A stretch of DNA of 64,000 bases, taken from Streptomyces sp. NBC_00490 (lineage in GTDB: Bacteria > Actinomycetota > Actinomycetes > Streptomycetales > Streptomycetaceae). How positions within the stretch are numbered: the first letter of the stretch is position 1; the number at the start of each line of letters is the position of its first letter. The stretch is from contig NZ_CP107869.1 of the NCBI RefSeq assembly GCF_036013645.1, positions 2,046,001 to 2,110,000 of the forward strand, given 5' to 3'. The notes beneath the pieces were generated by a model, which was given only the letters and a program-made list of their open reading frames with translations, was not told the DNA's origin and did no database searches. Positions 25,873-34,775 of the stretch are shown in pieces. Position numbers and translations under genes: made by a program.

Positions 25873-27717
25873 ATGCCTTCAGGACCACCGACGTCGGGAG
25901 TGGGCCGGGTCATCGCCGGCCGCTATCTGCTGCTGAACCAGCTCGGCAGCGGCGGCATGGGCCATGTCTGGCTCGCCCACGACCAGAGACTCGCCTGCGA
26001 GGTCGCGCTGAAGGAGATCGTCTTCCGGGACGAGGCGGAAGCCGGCCACGACCGGGAGGCCCGGGTGGCGCGGGCCCGCGCGGAGGCCCGGTACGCGGCG
26101 GGGCTGCGCGGCCATCCGCACGTGGTCACCGTGCACGACGTGCTGGAGCACGAGGGGCTGCCGTGGATCGTCATGGAGTACGTGGCGGGCGCGGTGGACC
26201 TGCGCGACCTGGTCGCCCGGCGTGGCCCGCTGCAGCCCGCTGAGGGCGCCCGTGTCGGCCTGGCCGTGCTGGACGCGCTGACCGCCGGGCACCAGCGGGG
26301 CGTCATGCACCGGGACGTGAAACCGGCGAACATCCTGCTCGCGCCGGACCGCTCCGGGTCGCCGTACGGCCGTGTCCTGCTCGCCGACTACGGCATCTCC
26401 GTGCAGCCGGACGCCGGCGAGACGCGGTACACGCTGACGTCGGTGCTCGTGGGCACGGCGGGCTATCTGGCGCCGGAGCGGGCCACGGGCGGGCCGCCCA
26501 CCCCGGCGGCGGACCTGTTCTCGCTGGGCTGCACGCTGTACCACGCCGTGGAGGGCCGCGGTCCGTTCGACCGCGAGTCGCACTTCGCGGAGATCACCGC
26601 GGTGGTCATGGACGAGCCGCGGCCACCCCGGCGGGCCGGCGCCCTGGGCCCCGTGCTCGAGGCGATGCTGGTCAAGGACCCGGGACGACGGATCACCGCG
26701 GCCGAGGCGGAGGCGGCGCTGTCGCAGCTCGTCGCGTCGCAGGCGGAGGCCTACGCCCGGACCCGGACCGACCTCGGATCGCAGCCTCCCTGGGCCCGGC
26801 CGATGCCGCCCCCGCCCGCACCGGCGCCGTCGCCGCCGGCCGCCCCGGAGGGCTTCGGGCCTCTGGTCACCTCGGGCGGCAGCAGGCGGCGTACCCGCCC
26901 CCGGGCCCTGCACTCCGCCCTCGCCGGTCTGCTGGGGCTGGCCATCGCCGGGGGCGGGGTCTGGTATGCCGTGGCCCAGCAGCCGCCCGACGGGAAGGAG
27001 GGCGGGACCGCACAGCCGTACGGCACCCGGATCGGGCTCTCCCGGCCTCTCAAGGACGGCGACTGCGTGCTCGCCGACTGGGGGGACACCGGCGCCTTCA
27101 AGGGCACTCCGCGGCTGCGCCTGGAGACCGGCTGCGGCACTGGGTCCGACGGGCAGGTGCTGGCCTTCGTCGGGGCCGCGTCCGCCGCCGAGGCCCGGGA
27201 GCGGGGCCCGGCGGCCTGCGAGGAGCGCACCGAGGAGCTCCGCGGGAGGCTGGCGGACGTCCGGAGCCTCGCCGTCGTGCCGAGCGAGGCGGGTTTCGTG
27301 GCCGCCGGGAAGCGGACCGCCTGTCTGGTGCTGGGCGCGCACGGGCCGGTGTACGGGCCGCTCGGCGATCACCGCGAGCCCGGCTCCGCGTTCTCCGACG
27401 TGTCGAACATGCAGAAACGGGACTGTCTGGACGTGCGGTCCAACCGGTCCGCCCGGCTGGTGTCCTGTGCGGGGGCGCACGACGAGGAAGTGCTCGGGTT
27501 CACCCGGTTGGGTGCCGACGTCACGCTCGATGAGGCGCGCACCGAGTCGGACGTGGCGTGCGGGCGGGAGGTGCCGCCACGGGACTACGGCTTCGACCCG
27601 TCGGTGTTCACGGCGGGCTCCTGGACGAGCGAAGGTCCCTGGAAGGCGGGCACACATTTCGTCGTCTGCACCGTCAGGAAGCAGAACGGGGGCACCATGG
27701 AGTCAGACCGATCCTGA
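25873..27717 (+). CDS. Membrane-anchored Ser/Thr protein kinase (PknB-like)
   Basis: A 614-aa kinase with an N-terminal Hanks domain (about 18-290): glycine loop LGSGGMGHVW, lysine K47, HRDVKPAN with catalytic D148, and DYG (D172) in place of DFG. A Pro-rich linker follows, then one transmembrane helix (about 347-370). The extracellular part of about 235 residues has paired cysteines (DCVLADW, TGCGTG, ACEERTEE, DCLDVRSN, VVCTVRK) and no PASTA repeat. The PASTA lipoprotein upstream could supply ligand recognition in trans. Start is ATG 25873. Confidence 0.93.
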   Translation: MPSGPPTSGVGRVIAGRYLLLNQLGSGGMGHVWLAHDQRLACEVALKEIVFRDEAEAGHDREARVARARAEARYAAGLRGHPHVVTVHDVLEHEGLPWIVMEYVAGAVDLRDLVARRGPLQPAEGARVGLAVLDALTAGHQRGVMHRDVKPANILLAPDRSGSPYGRVLLADYGISVQPDAGETRYTLTSVLVGTAGYLAPERATGGPPTPAADLFSLGCTLYHAVEGRGPFDRESHFAEITAVVMDEPRPPRRAGALGPVLEAMLVKDPGRRITAAEAEAALSQLVASQAEAYARTRTDLGSQPPWARPMPPPPAPAPSPPAAPEGFGPLVTSGGSRRRTRPRALHSALAGLLGLAIAGGGVWYAVAQQPPDGKEGGTAQPYGTRIGLSRPLKDGDCVLADWGDTGAFKGTPRLRLETGCGTGSDGQVLAFVGAASAAEARERGPAACEERTEELRGRLADVRSLAVVPSEAGFVAAGKRTACLVLGAHGPVYGPLGDHREPGSAFSDVSNMQKRDCLDVRSNRSARLVSCAGAHDEEVLGFTRLGADVTLDEARTESDVACGREVPPRDYGFDPSVFTAGSWTSEGPWKAGTHFVVCTVRKQNGGTMESDRS

Positions 27718-27730
27718 GGAGGGTGTTGCG

Positions 27731-27907
27731 ATGCCCGGTAGCGGTTCCACGGATGGCTCGACCAGAACGATGGGGGTGCTCACCGTCGGCGGTCTCGTCG
27801 TGGTGACGGCCTACACGGTGGCGCTCGGCAGCAACGGCTGGCTGTGGTTCGGCTGGGTCGTGCTGGGCCTGATTACCCTCGGGATGGTCGTCACGCGCAG
27901 CACCTGA
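27731..27907 (+). CDS. Small membrane protein (58 aa)
   Basis: Starts at ATG 27731 with GGAGGG upstream, 13 bp after the kinase stop. The sequence has a polar N-terminus, MPGSGSTDGSTRTM, then two hydrophobic segments (GVLTVGGLVVVTAYTVAL and WLWFGWVVLGLITLGMVV). It is probably co-transcribed with the kinase. Function unknown. Confidence 0.6.
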   Translation: MPGSGSTDGSTRTMGVLTVGGLVVVTAYTVALGSNGWLWFGWVVLGLITLGMVVTRST

Positions 27908-27918
27908 GGCCCACGCAC

Positions 27919-27950
27919 GGCGCCTGAGGCCTATTCGCGGCTCAGGCGCC
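27919..27950. terminator. Bidirectional terminator overlapping the kinase 3' end
   Basis: Perfect 10-bp stem GGCGCCTGAG / CTCAGGCGCC with a 12-nt loop. The right arm lies inside the last codons of the minus-strand histidine kinase, so both convergent transcripts share it. Confidence 0.6.
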
Positions 27951-29136
27951 CGGCGGAGTGCACCCCCGGCTGGTACTTCGGCAGCCGGGCGGTGATCTTC
28001 ATTCCCGCCCCTATGGCGGTCTCGATGACGAGGCCGTGGTCGTCGCCGTAGACCTGGCGGAGCCGGTCGTCGACGTTGGACAGTCCGATGCCTCCCGAGG
28101 GGCTGACCTCTCCGGAGAGGATGCGGCGCAGCACGGCGGGGTCCATTCCCGTGCCGTCGTCCTCGATGACGACGAGCGCCTCGGCTCCGGCGTCCTGCGC
28201 GGTGATGCTGATGTGCGCCTTGTCTGCCTTTCCTTCCAGGCCGTGCTTGACGGCGTTCTCGACGAGCGGTTGCAGGCAGAGGAAGGGCAGGGCGACCGGC
28301 AGCACCTCGGGGGCGATCTGGAGGGTGACGGAGAGGCGGTCGCCGAAGCGGGCCCGTACCAGCGCCAAGTAGTGGTCGATGGCGTGGAGTTCGTCGGCGA
28401 GGGTGGTGAAGTCGCCGTGCCTGCGGAACGAGTAGCGGGTGAAGTCGGCGAACTCCAGGAGCAGTTCGCGGGCGCGCTCGGGGTCGGTGCGGACGAAACT
28501 CGCGATCACGGCGAGCGAGTTGAAGATGAAGTGCGGGGATATCTGGGCGCGCAGGGCCTTGATCTCGGCTTCGATGAGGCGGGTGCGGGACTGGTCGAGG
28601 TCGGCGAGTTCGAGCTGGACGGAGATCCAGCGGGCGACTTCCCCGGCGGCCCGGACGAGGACGGCGGACTCGTGGGGCCCGAAGGCGACGAGGGTGCCGT
28701 GGATCCGGTCGTCGACGGTGAGTGGTGCCACGACGGCCCAGCGGACCGTGCAGTCGAGGTGGTCGCAGGTCAGCGGGAAGGCCTCGCCGCGGCCGGTCTC
28801 CAGGGGTCCGGCGAGCCGCGCCATGATCTCGGCGCGGTGGTGGCCGCCGATGCCGTCCCAGACCAGTACCGCCTTCTGGTCGGTCAGGCACAGGGCGTCC
28901 GTGCCGAGGAGGGTGCGCAGCCGGCGGGCCGACTTGCCGGCGGTCTCCTCGGTGAGGCCCGCCCTGAGCGGGGGCGCGGCGAGGGAGGCGGTGTGCAGGG
29001 TCTCGAAGGTGGCGTGCTCGACGGGGGTGCCGAGGCCGCGCAGGCTCTCGGGGCGCGCGGTGCGGCGGCCCAGCCAAAAGCCGGCGGCGAGCAGGGGGAG
29101 GATCGCGACGCAGAGACCGGCGAGGAAACCGCTCAT
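27931..29136 (-). CDS. LytS/YpdA-type sensor histidine kinase
   Basis: A 401-aa kinase with one N-terminal transmembrane helix (about 4-22), a GAF-like sensor domain (about 45-175, with LTCDHLDCTVRW) and a His_kinase domain whose phospho-acceptor is H202 in QISPHFIFNSL. The ATPase part has LQPLVENAVKHG, EDDGTGM and SGGIGLSNV. It lacks the five-helix 5TM-LYT membrane domain of LytS. It is the last gene of the operon started by the LytTR regulator, 34 bp after the symporter, and is the obvious partner of that regulator. Confidence 0.9.
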   Translation of the reverse strand: MSGFLAGLCVAILPLLAAGFWLGRRTARPESLRGLGTPVEHATFETLHTASLAAPPLRAGLTEETAGKSARRLRTLLGTDALCLTDQKAVLVWDGIGGHHRAEIMARLAGPLETGRGEAFPLTCDHLDCTVRWAVVAPLTVDDRIHGTLVAFGPHESAVLVRAAGEVARWISVQLELADLDQSRTRLIEAEIKALRAQISPHFIFNSLAVIASFVRTDPERARELLLEFADFTRYSFRRHGDFTTLADELHAIDHYLALVRARFGDRLSVTLQIAPEVLPVALPFLCLQPLVENAVKHGLEGKADKAHISITAQDAGAEALVVIEDDGTGMDPAVLRRILSGEVSPSGGIGLSNVDDRLRQVYGDDHGLVIETAIGAGMKITARLPKYQPGVHSAGRLSRE

Positions 29137-29170
29137 ACGGCCGCCCCGATCAGGCTCTTCGGGGATGTCC

Positions 29171-30883
29171 TCATGCCTTCACCTCCGCCCGCAGCTCCTC
29201 CGGCAGATGGAAACGCGCCAGGATCGCCGCCGTTCCGGCCGGGACCCGGCCCGGGGTGGCCAGGGACACCAGGACCATGGTGAGGAAGGCCAGCGGTACC
29301 GACCAGAGGGCGGGCCAGGCCAGCATGGCGTGCAGAGCTCCGGTGCCGGGCAGGCCGGCCATCGTCGCGGCCACGGCGACCAGGGCGGAGCCGCCGCCCA
29401 CCAGCATCCCGGCGGCCGCGCCCGGCGGGGTCAGGCGGCGCCACCAGATGCCGAGGACGAGCAGCGGGCAGAAGGAGGAGGCCGAGACCGCGAAGGCGAG
29501 CCCGACCGCGTCGGCGACCGGCAGGCCGCCGACCAGGACGCTCGCCGCCAGCGGTACGGCCATGGCGAGGACCGTGCCGAGTCTGAAGTGCCGTACGCCG
29601 CGGGAGGGGAGGACGTCCTGGGTGAGCACGCCGGCCACCGCCATGGTCAGCCCCGAGGCGGTCGACAGGAACGCCGCGAAGGCTCCCCCGGCGACCAGTG
29701 CGCCGAGGAGGTCGCCGCCGAGGCCGCCGATCATCCGGTCGGGCAGCAGCAGGACGGCGGCGTCCGCGTTCGAGGTGAGGGTGAGTTCGGGGGCGTACAG
29801 ACGGCCGAGGGCGCCGTAGACCGGTGGCAGGAGGTAGAAGGCGCCGATCAGGCCGAGGACCGCGACGGTGGTGCGGCGGGCGGCGACGCCGTGCGGGCTG
29901 GTGTAGAAGCGGACCACCACGTGCGGCAGACCCATGGTGCCGAGGAAGGTCGCGAGGATCAGTCCGTACGTGGCGTACAGCGGGCGTTCGCCGCGGGTCT
30001 CGGCCTGGGAGGGCGACAGGCCGGCTCCGCGGTTGCGGTCGGCCTCGGGGACGGGGGCGCCCTGGGCGAAGGTCAGCCGGGTGCCGGCGTCGATGTGGTG
30101 GGTGCCGGCGGGGAGGCGGAGTTCGGTGTCCTCGTGGGTGCGGCCGTCGACGGTGCCGTCGACCGTGACGGTCAGCGGGCGGTCGAGTTGCAGGTCGAGG
30201 CTGTCGTCGACGCGGACGACCCGCTGTTCGCGGAAGGTGGCCGGTTCCTCGAAGGCGTGGGTGGGGGCGCCGTCGCTCTGCCAGGCGAGGACGAGGAAGA
30301 GGGCGGGGACGAGCAGCGCGGTGAGCTTGAGCCAGTACTGGAAGGCCTGCACGAAGGTGATGCTGCGCATGCCGCCCGCGGCGACGGTCGCGACCACGAC
30401 GACGGCGACGATCACTCCGCCGAGTCCGTCGGGCGCTCCGGTCAGGACCGTCAGCGTGAGCCCGGCGCCTTGGAGTTGGGGCAGCAGATACAGCCAGCCG
30501 ACGCCGACGACGAAGGCTCCGGCGAGTCGTCGTACCGCCTGGGAGGCGAGCCGGGCCTCGGCGAAGTCGGGCAGGGTGTAGGCGCCGGAGCGGCGCAGCG
30601 GGGCGGCGACGAAGATCAGCAGGACGAGGTAGCCGGCGGTGTAGCCGACCGGGTACCAGAGCATGTCGGGGCCCTGGACCAGGACCAGGCCCGCGATGCC
30701 GAGGAAGGACGCGGCGGAGAGGTACTCACCGCTGATGGCGGCCGCGTTGAGCCGGGGGCCGACGGTGCGCGAGGCGACGTAGAAGTCGGACGTGGTGCGG
30801 GAGATGCGCAGGCCGAAGGCGCCGACGAGGACGGTGGCGACCACCACGAGGGCGACGGCCGGGACGGCGTAGCTGGAGTTCAT
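29171..30883 (-). CDS. Sodium/solute symporter (acetate/monocarboxylate type)
   Basis: A 570-aa SSS-family permease with about 13 transmembrane segments. It begins MNSSYAVPAVALVVVA; the ATG at 30883 overlaps the upstream small gene by 4 nt. DFYVASRTVGPRLNAAAISGEYLSAASFLG and FLSTASGLTMAVAGVLTQDV match ActP/MctC-like acetate and pyruvate symporters. A hydrophilic insertion of about 105 residues (roughly 204-310) sits between two membrane helices and probably faces outside. Co-transcription with a two-component system suggests substrate-dependent control. Confidence 0.9.
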   Translation of the reverse strand: MNSSYAVPAVALVVVATVLVGAFGLRISRTTSDFYVASRTVGPRLNAAAISGEYLSAASFLGIAGLVLVQGPDMLWYPVGYTAGYLVLLIFVAAPLRRSGAYTLPDFAEARLASQAVRRLAGAFVVGVGWLYLLPQLQGAGLTLTVLTGAPDGLGGVIVAVVVVATVAAGGMRSITFVQAFQYWLKLTALLVPALFLVLAWQSDGAPTHAFEEPATFREQRVVRVDDSLDLQLDRPLTVTVDGTVDGRTHEDTELRLPAGTHHIDAGTRLTFAQGAPVPEADRNRGAGLSPSQAETRGERPLYATYGLILATFLGTMGLPHVVVRFYTSPHGVAARRTTVAVLGLIGAFYLLPPVYGALGRLYAPELTLTSNADAAVLLLPDRMIGGLGGDLLGALVAGGAFAAFLSTASGLTMAVAGVLTQDVLPSRGVRHFRLGTVLAMAVPLAASVLVGGLPVADAVGLAFAVSASSFCPLLVLGIWWRRLTPPGAAAGMLVGGGSALVAVAATMAGLPGTGALHAMLAWPALWSVPLAFLTMVLVSLATPGRVPAGTAAILARFHLPEELRAEVKA

Positions 30884-31251
30884 CGGTCTTCTACGAGGCG
30901 TACGAAGTCGCGTTCGTTGCGCTCCGCCCGCCGCACGTACCAGCGGGCGAGGAGCACGAGCGGGACGTACAGGCCGAAGCCGAGGACCGCCCATTCCACG
31001 CGGCGGGCGTCCGGCATCGCGGCGAAGAGCAGCGGGAGCGGGCCGACGAGCAGGCCGAGGACGGCGAACACGGTGAGGGCGGCGCGCAGTTGGGTGCGCA
31101 TGAGGGAGCGGACGTAGGTGTGGCCGAGGGTGGTCTGCTCGTCGATCTCGGTGCGGGGGCGGTTGTAGCCGGGGACGCGGCGGGTCTGCCGGGGCGGGCC
31201 GGTGACGACGACCCGGCGTTCGGCGGGGTTCTGGTTCTGGGGCACCGTCAC
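30880..31251 (-). CDS. Small membrane protein, symporter-associated
   Basis: A 123-aa protein starting from a GTG at 31251 that overlaps the LytTR regulator stop (GTGA); its stop overlaps the symporter start (ATGA). A basic cytoplasmic N-terminus (RRVVVTGPPRQTRRVPGYNRPRTE) precedes two transmembrane helices (about 55-76 and 84-104). Its position recalls the DUF485-type small subunit that accompanies ActP symporters, though the sequence is divergent. It is a probable accessory subunit (inference). Confidence 0.8.
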   Translation of the reverse strand: MTVPQNQNPAERRVVVTGPPRQTRRVPGYNRPRTEIDEQTTLGHTYVRSLMRTQLRAALTVFAVLGLLVGPLPLLFAAMPDARRVEWAVLGFGLYVPLVLLARWYVRRAERNERDFVRLVEDR

Positions 31252-32012
31252 GGCCTCCTCATCAGCAGGTCCCGCAGTTCGCGGGTGTGGCGGCGGCTGA
31301 CCTGGAGTTCCTCGGAGCCGACCAGGACGCTGACGGTGCCGGCGTCGAGGCGCAGTTCGCCGACGTGGCGCAGGGCGACCAGGTGGCGGCGGTGGATACG
31401 GACGAACCCCCGGGAGCGCCAGCGCTCCTCCAGGGTGGACAGGGGGATGCGGACGAGGTGGCTGCCCTTGGTCGTGTGCAGCCGGGCGTAGTCGCCCTGG
31501 GCCTCGACGTGGGTGATGTCCTCGACGCTGACGAAACGGGTCACGCCCCCCAGCTCCACGGGTATGTGGTCGGGGTCGGGTTCGCTGACGGGGATGCGCG
31601 GGGTGGTGCCGCGGATCTCGGCCGAGCGCAGTTCGACGACGCGACGGACGGCCTCCGCGAGGCGTTCCTTGCGGACGGGCTTGAGGACGTAGTCCACCGC
31701 CTTGAGGTCGAAGGCCTGCACGGCGAAGTCCTCGTGGGCGGTGACGAAGACGACCAGCGGCGGCCGGGCGAACCCGGTGAGCAGCCGGGCCAGGTCGAGG
31801 CCGTCGAGGCCGGGCATGTTGATGTCGAGGAAGACGACGTCGATCGCCTCGGGGCCCAGGGGCCCGGACTCCAGGGCCCGGTTGATGCGGCGCAGCGCCT
31901 CGGTCGCGTCGCCCGCGCCCTCCGCGGTGCCGATCCGGGGGTCGGCGTTCAGGAGGTAGAGCAGTTCCTCCAGCGAGGGGCGTTCGTCGTCGACAGCCAG
32001 GGCGCGCAACAT
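31248..32012 (-). CDS. LytTR-family response regulator
   Basis: A 254-aa response regulator. The receiver domain (about 1-125) has phospho-acceptor D63 in FLDINMPGLDG and the K of YVLKPVRKE. The LytTR DNA-binding domain (about 150-254) has VEAQGDYARLHT, GFVRIHRRHLVAL and LQVSRRHTRELRDLL. It is the first gene of a four-gene operon with a small membrane protein, a symporter and a histidine kinase. By analogy with BtsSR/YpdAB it should activate the transporter when the kinase senses an extracellular carboxylate (inference). Confidence 0.93.
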   Translation of the reverse strand: MLRALAVDDERPSLEELLYLLNADPRIGTAEGAGDATEALRRINRALESGPLGPEAIDVVFLDINMPGLDGLDLARLLTGFARPPLVVFVTAHEDFAVQAFDLKAVDYVLKPVRKERLAEAVRRVVELRSAEIRGTTPRIPVSEPDPDHIPVELGGVTRFVSVEDITHVEAQGDYARLHTTKGSHLVRIPLSTLEERWRSRGFVRIHRRHLVALRHVGELRLDAGTVSVLVGSEELQVSRRHTRELRDLLMRRP

Positions 32013-32090
32013 GAACCCGGAGTGTAGGAGGAATTCGTACGTCTGCACACGTGCCGAGGGATGGGCGTTCCCGCTGGATACAGTGCCGAC

Positions 32091-32585
32091 ATGCACAGCG
32101 CGCCCGCACCGTTCGACGAGCTCGACCGGAAGATCATCACCGCTCTGATGGCGAACGCCAGGACGAGCTTCGCCGAGATCGGCTCGGCCGTGGGGCTGTC
32201 CTCCACGGCGGTCAAGCGGCGCGTGGACCGGTTGCGCGAGACCGGCGTGATCACCGGCTTCACGGCCACGGTGCAGCCGTCGGCGCTGGGCTGGCGCACG
32301 GAGGCGTACGTGGAGGTGTACTGCGAGGGTGCGGCGCCGCCGCGGCGGCTCGCGGAGGTGGTGCGCAACCATCCGGAGATCACCGCGGCGATGACCGTGA
32401 CGGGCGGTGCGGACGCGCTGCTGCATGTGCGGGCGCGGGACGTGGAGCACTTCGAGGAGGTGCTGGAGCGGATCCGGATCGAGCCGTTCATCCGCAAGAC
32501 GATCAGTGTGATGGTGCTGTCCCACCTGATCCCGGAGAGCCCGGAGGCGGGGGCGAGCCAGCCCGCACCAGCCGAAACCTCCTAG
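32091..32585 (+). CDS. Lrp/AsnC-family regulator
   Basis: A 164-aa protein with an N-terminal HTH (DELDRKIITALMANARTSFAEIGSAVGLSSTAVKRRVDRL) and a C-terminal RAM/ligand-binding domain (GADALLHVRARDVEHFEEVL). ATG 32091 is used. It is divergent from the LytTR regulator and lies upstream of dimethylargininase and ornithine aminotransferase, so an amino-acid-responsive role in arginine/ornithine use is likely (inference). Confidence 0.9.
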   Translation: MHSAPAPFDELDRKIITALMANARTSFAEIGSAVGLSSTAVKRRVDRLRETGVITGFTATVQPSALGWRTEAYVEVYCEGAAPPRRLAEVVRNHPEITAAMTVTGGADALLHVRARDVEHFEEVLERIRIEPFIRKTISVMVLSHLIPESPEAGASQPAPAETS

Positions 32586-32596
32586 CGCGCACCAGA

Positions 32597-32624
32597 GCTG
32601 CGTTGAACCGGAGAAAGACGCAGC
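32597..32624. promoter_or_regulatory. Inverted repeat upstream of the arginine module
   Basis: GCTGCGT (32597-32603) and ACGCAGC (32618-32624), separated by 14 bp, just after the Lrp gene stop. It could be a weak terminator or a regulator site for the next operon. Confidence 0.35.
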
Positions 32625-32730
32625 GTTCCTGCGCAGACACGCAATTCTTGTTGCTTGTCGGGCGTGACCGCCACTTCTTACCGTGGTGTCAACCCTCAGT
32701 AGACACCGCAGGAAGCGGAGGAACCCCTCT

Positions 32731-33555
32731 GTGTCCGACTCCCGTGTGCCGCGCCGACGGCGTTTCCTCGTCTGCGAACCCAGACACTTCGCCGTGCAGT
32801 ACGCGATCAATCCCTGGATGCATCCCGACACCCACGTCGACGTGGACCTGGCCCAGGAGCAGTGGCAGGCGCTGATCGGCGCCTACCGCTCGCACGGCCA
32901 CGCCGTCGACGCCCTGGACCCCGTCCCCGGTCTCCCCGACATGGTCTTCGCTGCGAACTCTGCGGTCGTCGTCGGCGGCCGTGTCTTCGGCTCGCTGTTC
33001 CACGCGCCCCAGCGGCGCCCCGAGTCCACGCACTACGACCTGTGGTTCAAGACGGCGGGCTACGAGGTCCACCGTCCGGCGTCGGTCTGCGAGGGCGAGG
33101 GCGATCTCGTCTGGACGGGCCGGTACGTCCTGGCCGGCACCGGCTTCCGGACGACCCGGGAGGCCCACCGCGAGGTGCAGGAGTTCTTCGGCCACCCGGT
33201 GATCAGCCTGACGCTGGTGGACCCGCACTTCTACCACCTGGACACCGCGCTGTTCGTCCTGGACGACTCCGAGGGCGAGAACAACATCGTCTACTACCCG
33301 GAGGCGTTCTCCCCGGGCAGCCGCGAGGTACTCGCCCGGCTGTACCCCCACGCGGTGCTCGCGACCCGCGACGACGCCATGGCGTTCGGACTGAACTCGG
33401 TGTCCGACGGCCGCCATGTCTTCATCGCACCGCAGGCCGAGGCGCTGGCCGCGCGCCTCGACGAGCACGGCTATGTCCCCGTCCCCGTCGACCTCTCCGA
33501 GTTCCACAAGGCCGGCGGCGGCATCAAGTGCTGCACCCAGGAGATCCGCTCATGA
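32731..33555 (+). CDS. ddaH: Dimethylargininase (arginine-modifying hydrolase)
   Basis: A 274-aa guanidino-group hydrolase/transferase-fold enzyme. The nucleophile is the Cys pair in GGGIKCCTQEIR (Cys267/268) at the C-terminus, with ENNIVYYPEAFSP and MAFGLNSVSDGRHVF as further active-site segments. It most resembles N,N-dimethylarginine dimethylaminohydrolase, which makes citrulline and dimethylamine; use of arginine itself is not excluded. The GTG at 32731, with GCGGAGGAA upstream, is preferred to an upstream in-frame ATG. Its stop overlaps rocD by 4 nt. Confidence 0.88.
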   Translation: MSDSRVPRRRRFLVCEPRHFAVQYAINPWMHPDTHVDVDLAQEQWQALIGAYRSHGHAVDALDPVPGLPDMVFAANSAVVVGGRVFGSLFHAPQRRPESTHYDLWFKTAGYEVHRPASVCEGEGDLVWTGRYVLAGTGFRTTREAHREVQEFFGHPVISLTLVDPHFYHLDTALFVLDDSEGENNIVYYPEAFSPGSREVLARLYPHAVLATRDDAMAFGLNSVSDGRHVFIAPQAEALAARLDEHGYVPVPVDLSEFHKAGGGIKCCTQEIRS

Positions 33556-34775
33556 CCGCTGCCGTACACACGCGCTCCTCCGCCGATCTGATCAGCGCCG
33601 AGGAACCGGTGCTGGCGCACAACTACCACCCCCTGCCCGTGGTCGTCGCCCGCGCCGAGGGCACCTGGGTGGAGGACGTCGAGGGCCGCCGCTACCTGGA
33701 CATGCTGGCCGGTTACTCGGCCCTCAACTTCGGCCACCGCCACCCGGCGCTGATCGAGGCGGCCCACCGCCAGCTGGAGCGGCTGACCCTCACCTCACGG
33801 GCCTTCCACAACGACAAGCTGGCCGAGTTCGCCCAGCGCCTGGCCCGGCTGACGGGTCTCGACATGGTGCTGCCGATGAACACCGGCGCCGAAGCGGTCG
33901 AGAGCGGCATCAAGGTGGCCCGCAAGTGGGCGTACGACGTGAAGGGGGTGCCCGCGGACCGGGCGACGATCGTGGTGGCCGCGGAGAACTTCCACGGCCG
34001 TACGACGACGATCGTGTCGTTCTCCACCGACGAGACGGCCCGCGCCGGCTTCGGCCCCTTCACCCCCGGTTTCCGGATCGTGCCGTACAACGACCTGGCG
34101 GCCCTGGAGGCGGCGGTCGACGACACGACGGCGGCGGTGCTCCTGGAGCCCATCCAGGGCGAGGCGGGGGTCGTGATCCCGGACGAGGGCTACCTCACCG
34201 GCGTCCGCGAACTGACCCGCCGCAAGGGCTGTCTCTTCATCGCGGACGAGATCCAGTCCGGTCTCGGCCGCACGGGCCGCACGCTGGCCGTCGAGCACGA
34301 GCCGGTCGTCCCGGACATGCTGCTCCTCGGCAAGGCGCTCGGCGGCGGCATCGTCCCGGTGTCCGCGGTGGTGGCCCGCCGGGAGGTGCTGGGCGTGCTG
34401 CGACCGGGCGAGCACGGCTCCACGTTCGGCGGCAATCCTCTCGCGGCCGCGGTCGGCACGGCCGTGGTCGATCTCCTGGAGACGGGCGAATTCCAGCGCC
34501 GGGCGACCGAGTTGGGCGTGGTGCTGCGGGACGGCCTGTCGGAGCTGGTCGGCAAGGGCGTCCTCGGCTTCCGTGCCCGCGGGCTGTGGGCGGGCGTCGA
34601 CATCGACCCGGTGTTCGGGACCGGCCGGGAGATCAGTGAACGGCTGATGCGGGAAGGCGTGTTGGTGAAGGACACCCACGGCTCGACGATCCGGCTGGCG
34701 CCGCCGCTGACGATCACGGGGGACGAACTCTCCGGTGCGCTCGGGGCGTTGGAGAAGGTGCTGACGCGGGGCTGA
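33552..34775 (+). CDS. rocD: Ornithine aminotransferase
   Basis: A 407-aa class-III PLP aminotransferase: MNTGAEAVESGIKVARKW, FIADEIQSGLGRTG, the PLP lysine in LLLGKALGGGIVPVSAV, and [14 protein letters not shown]. It converts ornithine and 2-oxoglutarate to glutamate semialdehyde and glutamate in arginine catabolism. It is coupled to the dimethylargininase gene by an ATGA overlap, and a long hairpin follows the stop. Confidence 0.94.
   Translation: MTAAVHTRSSADLISAEEPVLAHNYHPLPVVVARAEGTWVEDVEGRRYLDMLAGYSALNFGHRHPALIEAAHRQLERLTLTSRAFHNDKLAEFAQRLARLTGLDMVLPMNTGAEAVESGIKVARKWAYDVKGVPADRATIVVAAENFHGRTTTIVSFSTDETARAGFGPFTPGFRIVPYNDLAALEAAVDDTTAAVLLEPIQGEAGVVIPDEGYLTGVRELTRRKGCLFIADEIQSGLGRTGRTLAVEHEPVVPDMLLLGKALGGGIVPVSAVVARREVLGVLRPGEHGSTFGGNPLAAAVGTAVVDLLETGEFQRRATELGVVLRDGLSELVGKGVLGFRARGLWAGVDIDPVFGTGREISERLMREGVLVKDTHGSTIRLAPPLTITGDELSGALGALEKVLTRG

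Noticed and set aside
27558..27806. 82-codon plus-strand frame across the kinase end
   Set aside because: Overlaps the kinase 3' part out of frame; the real small gene is at 27731-27907 in another frame with its own ribosome site.
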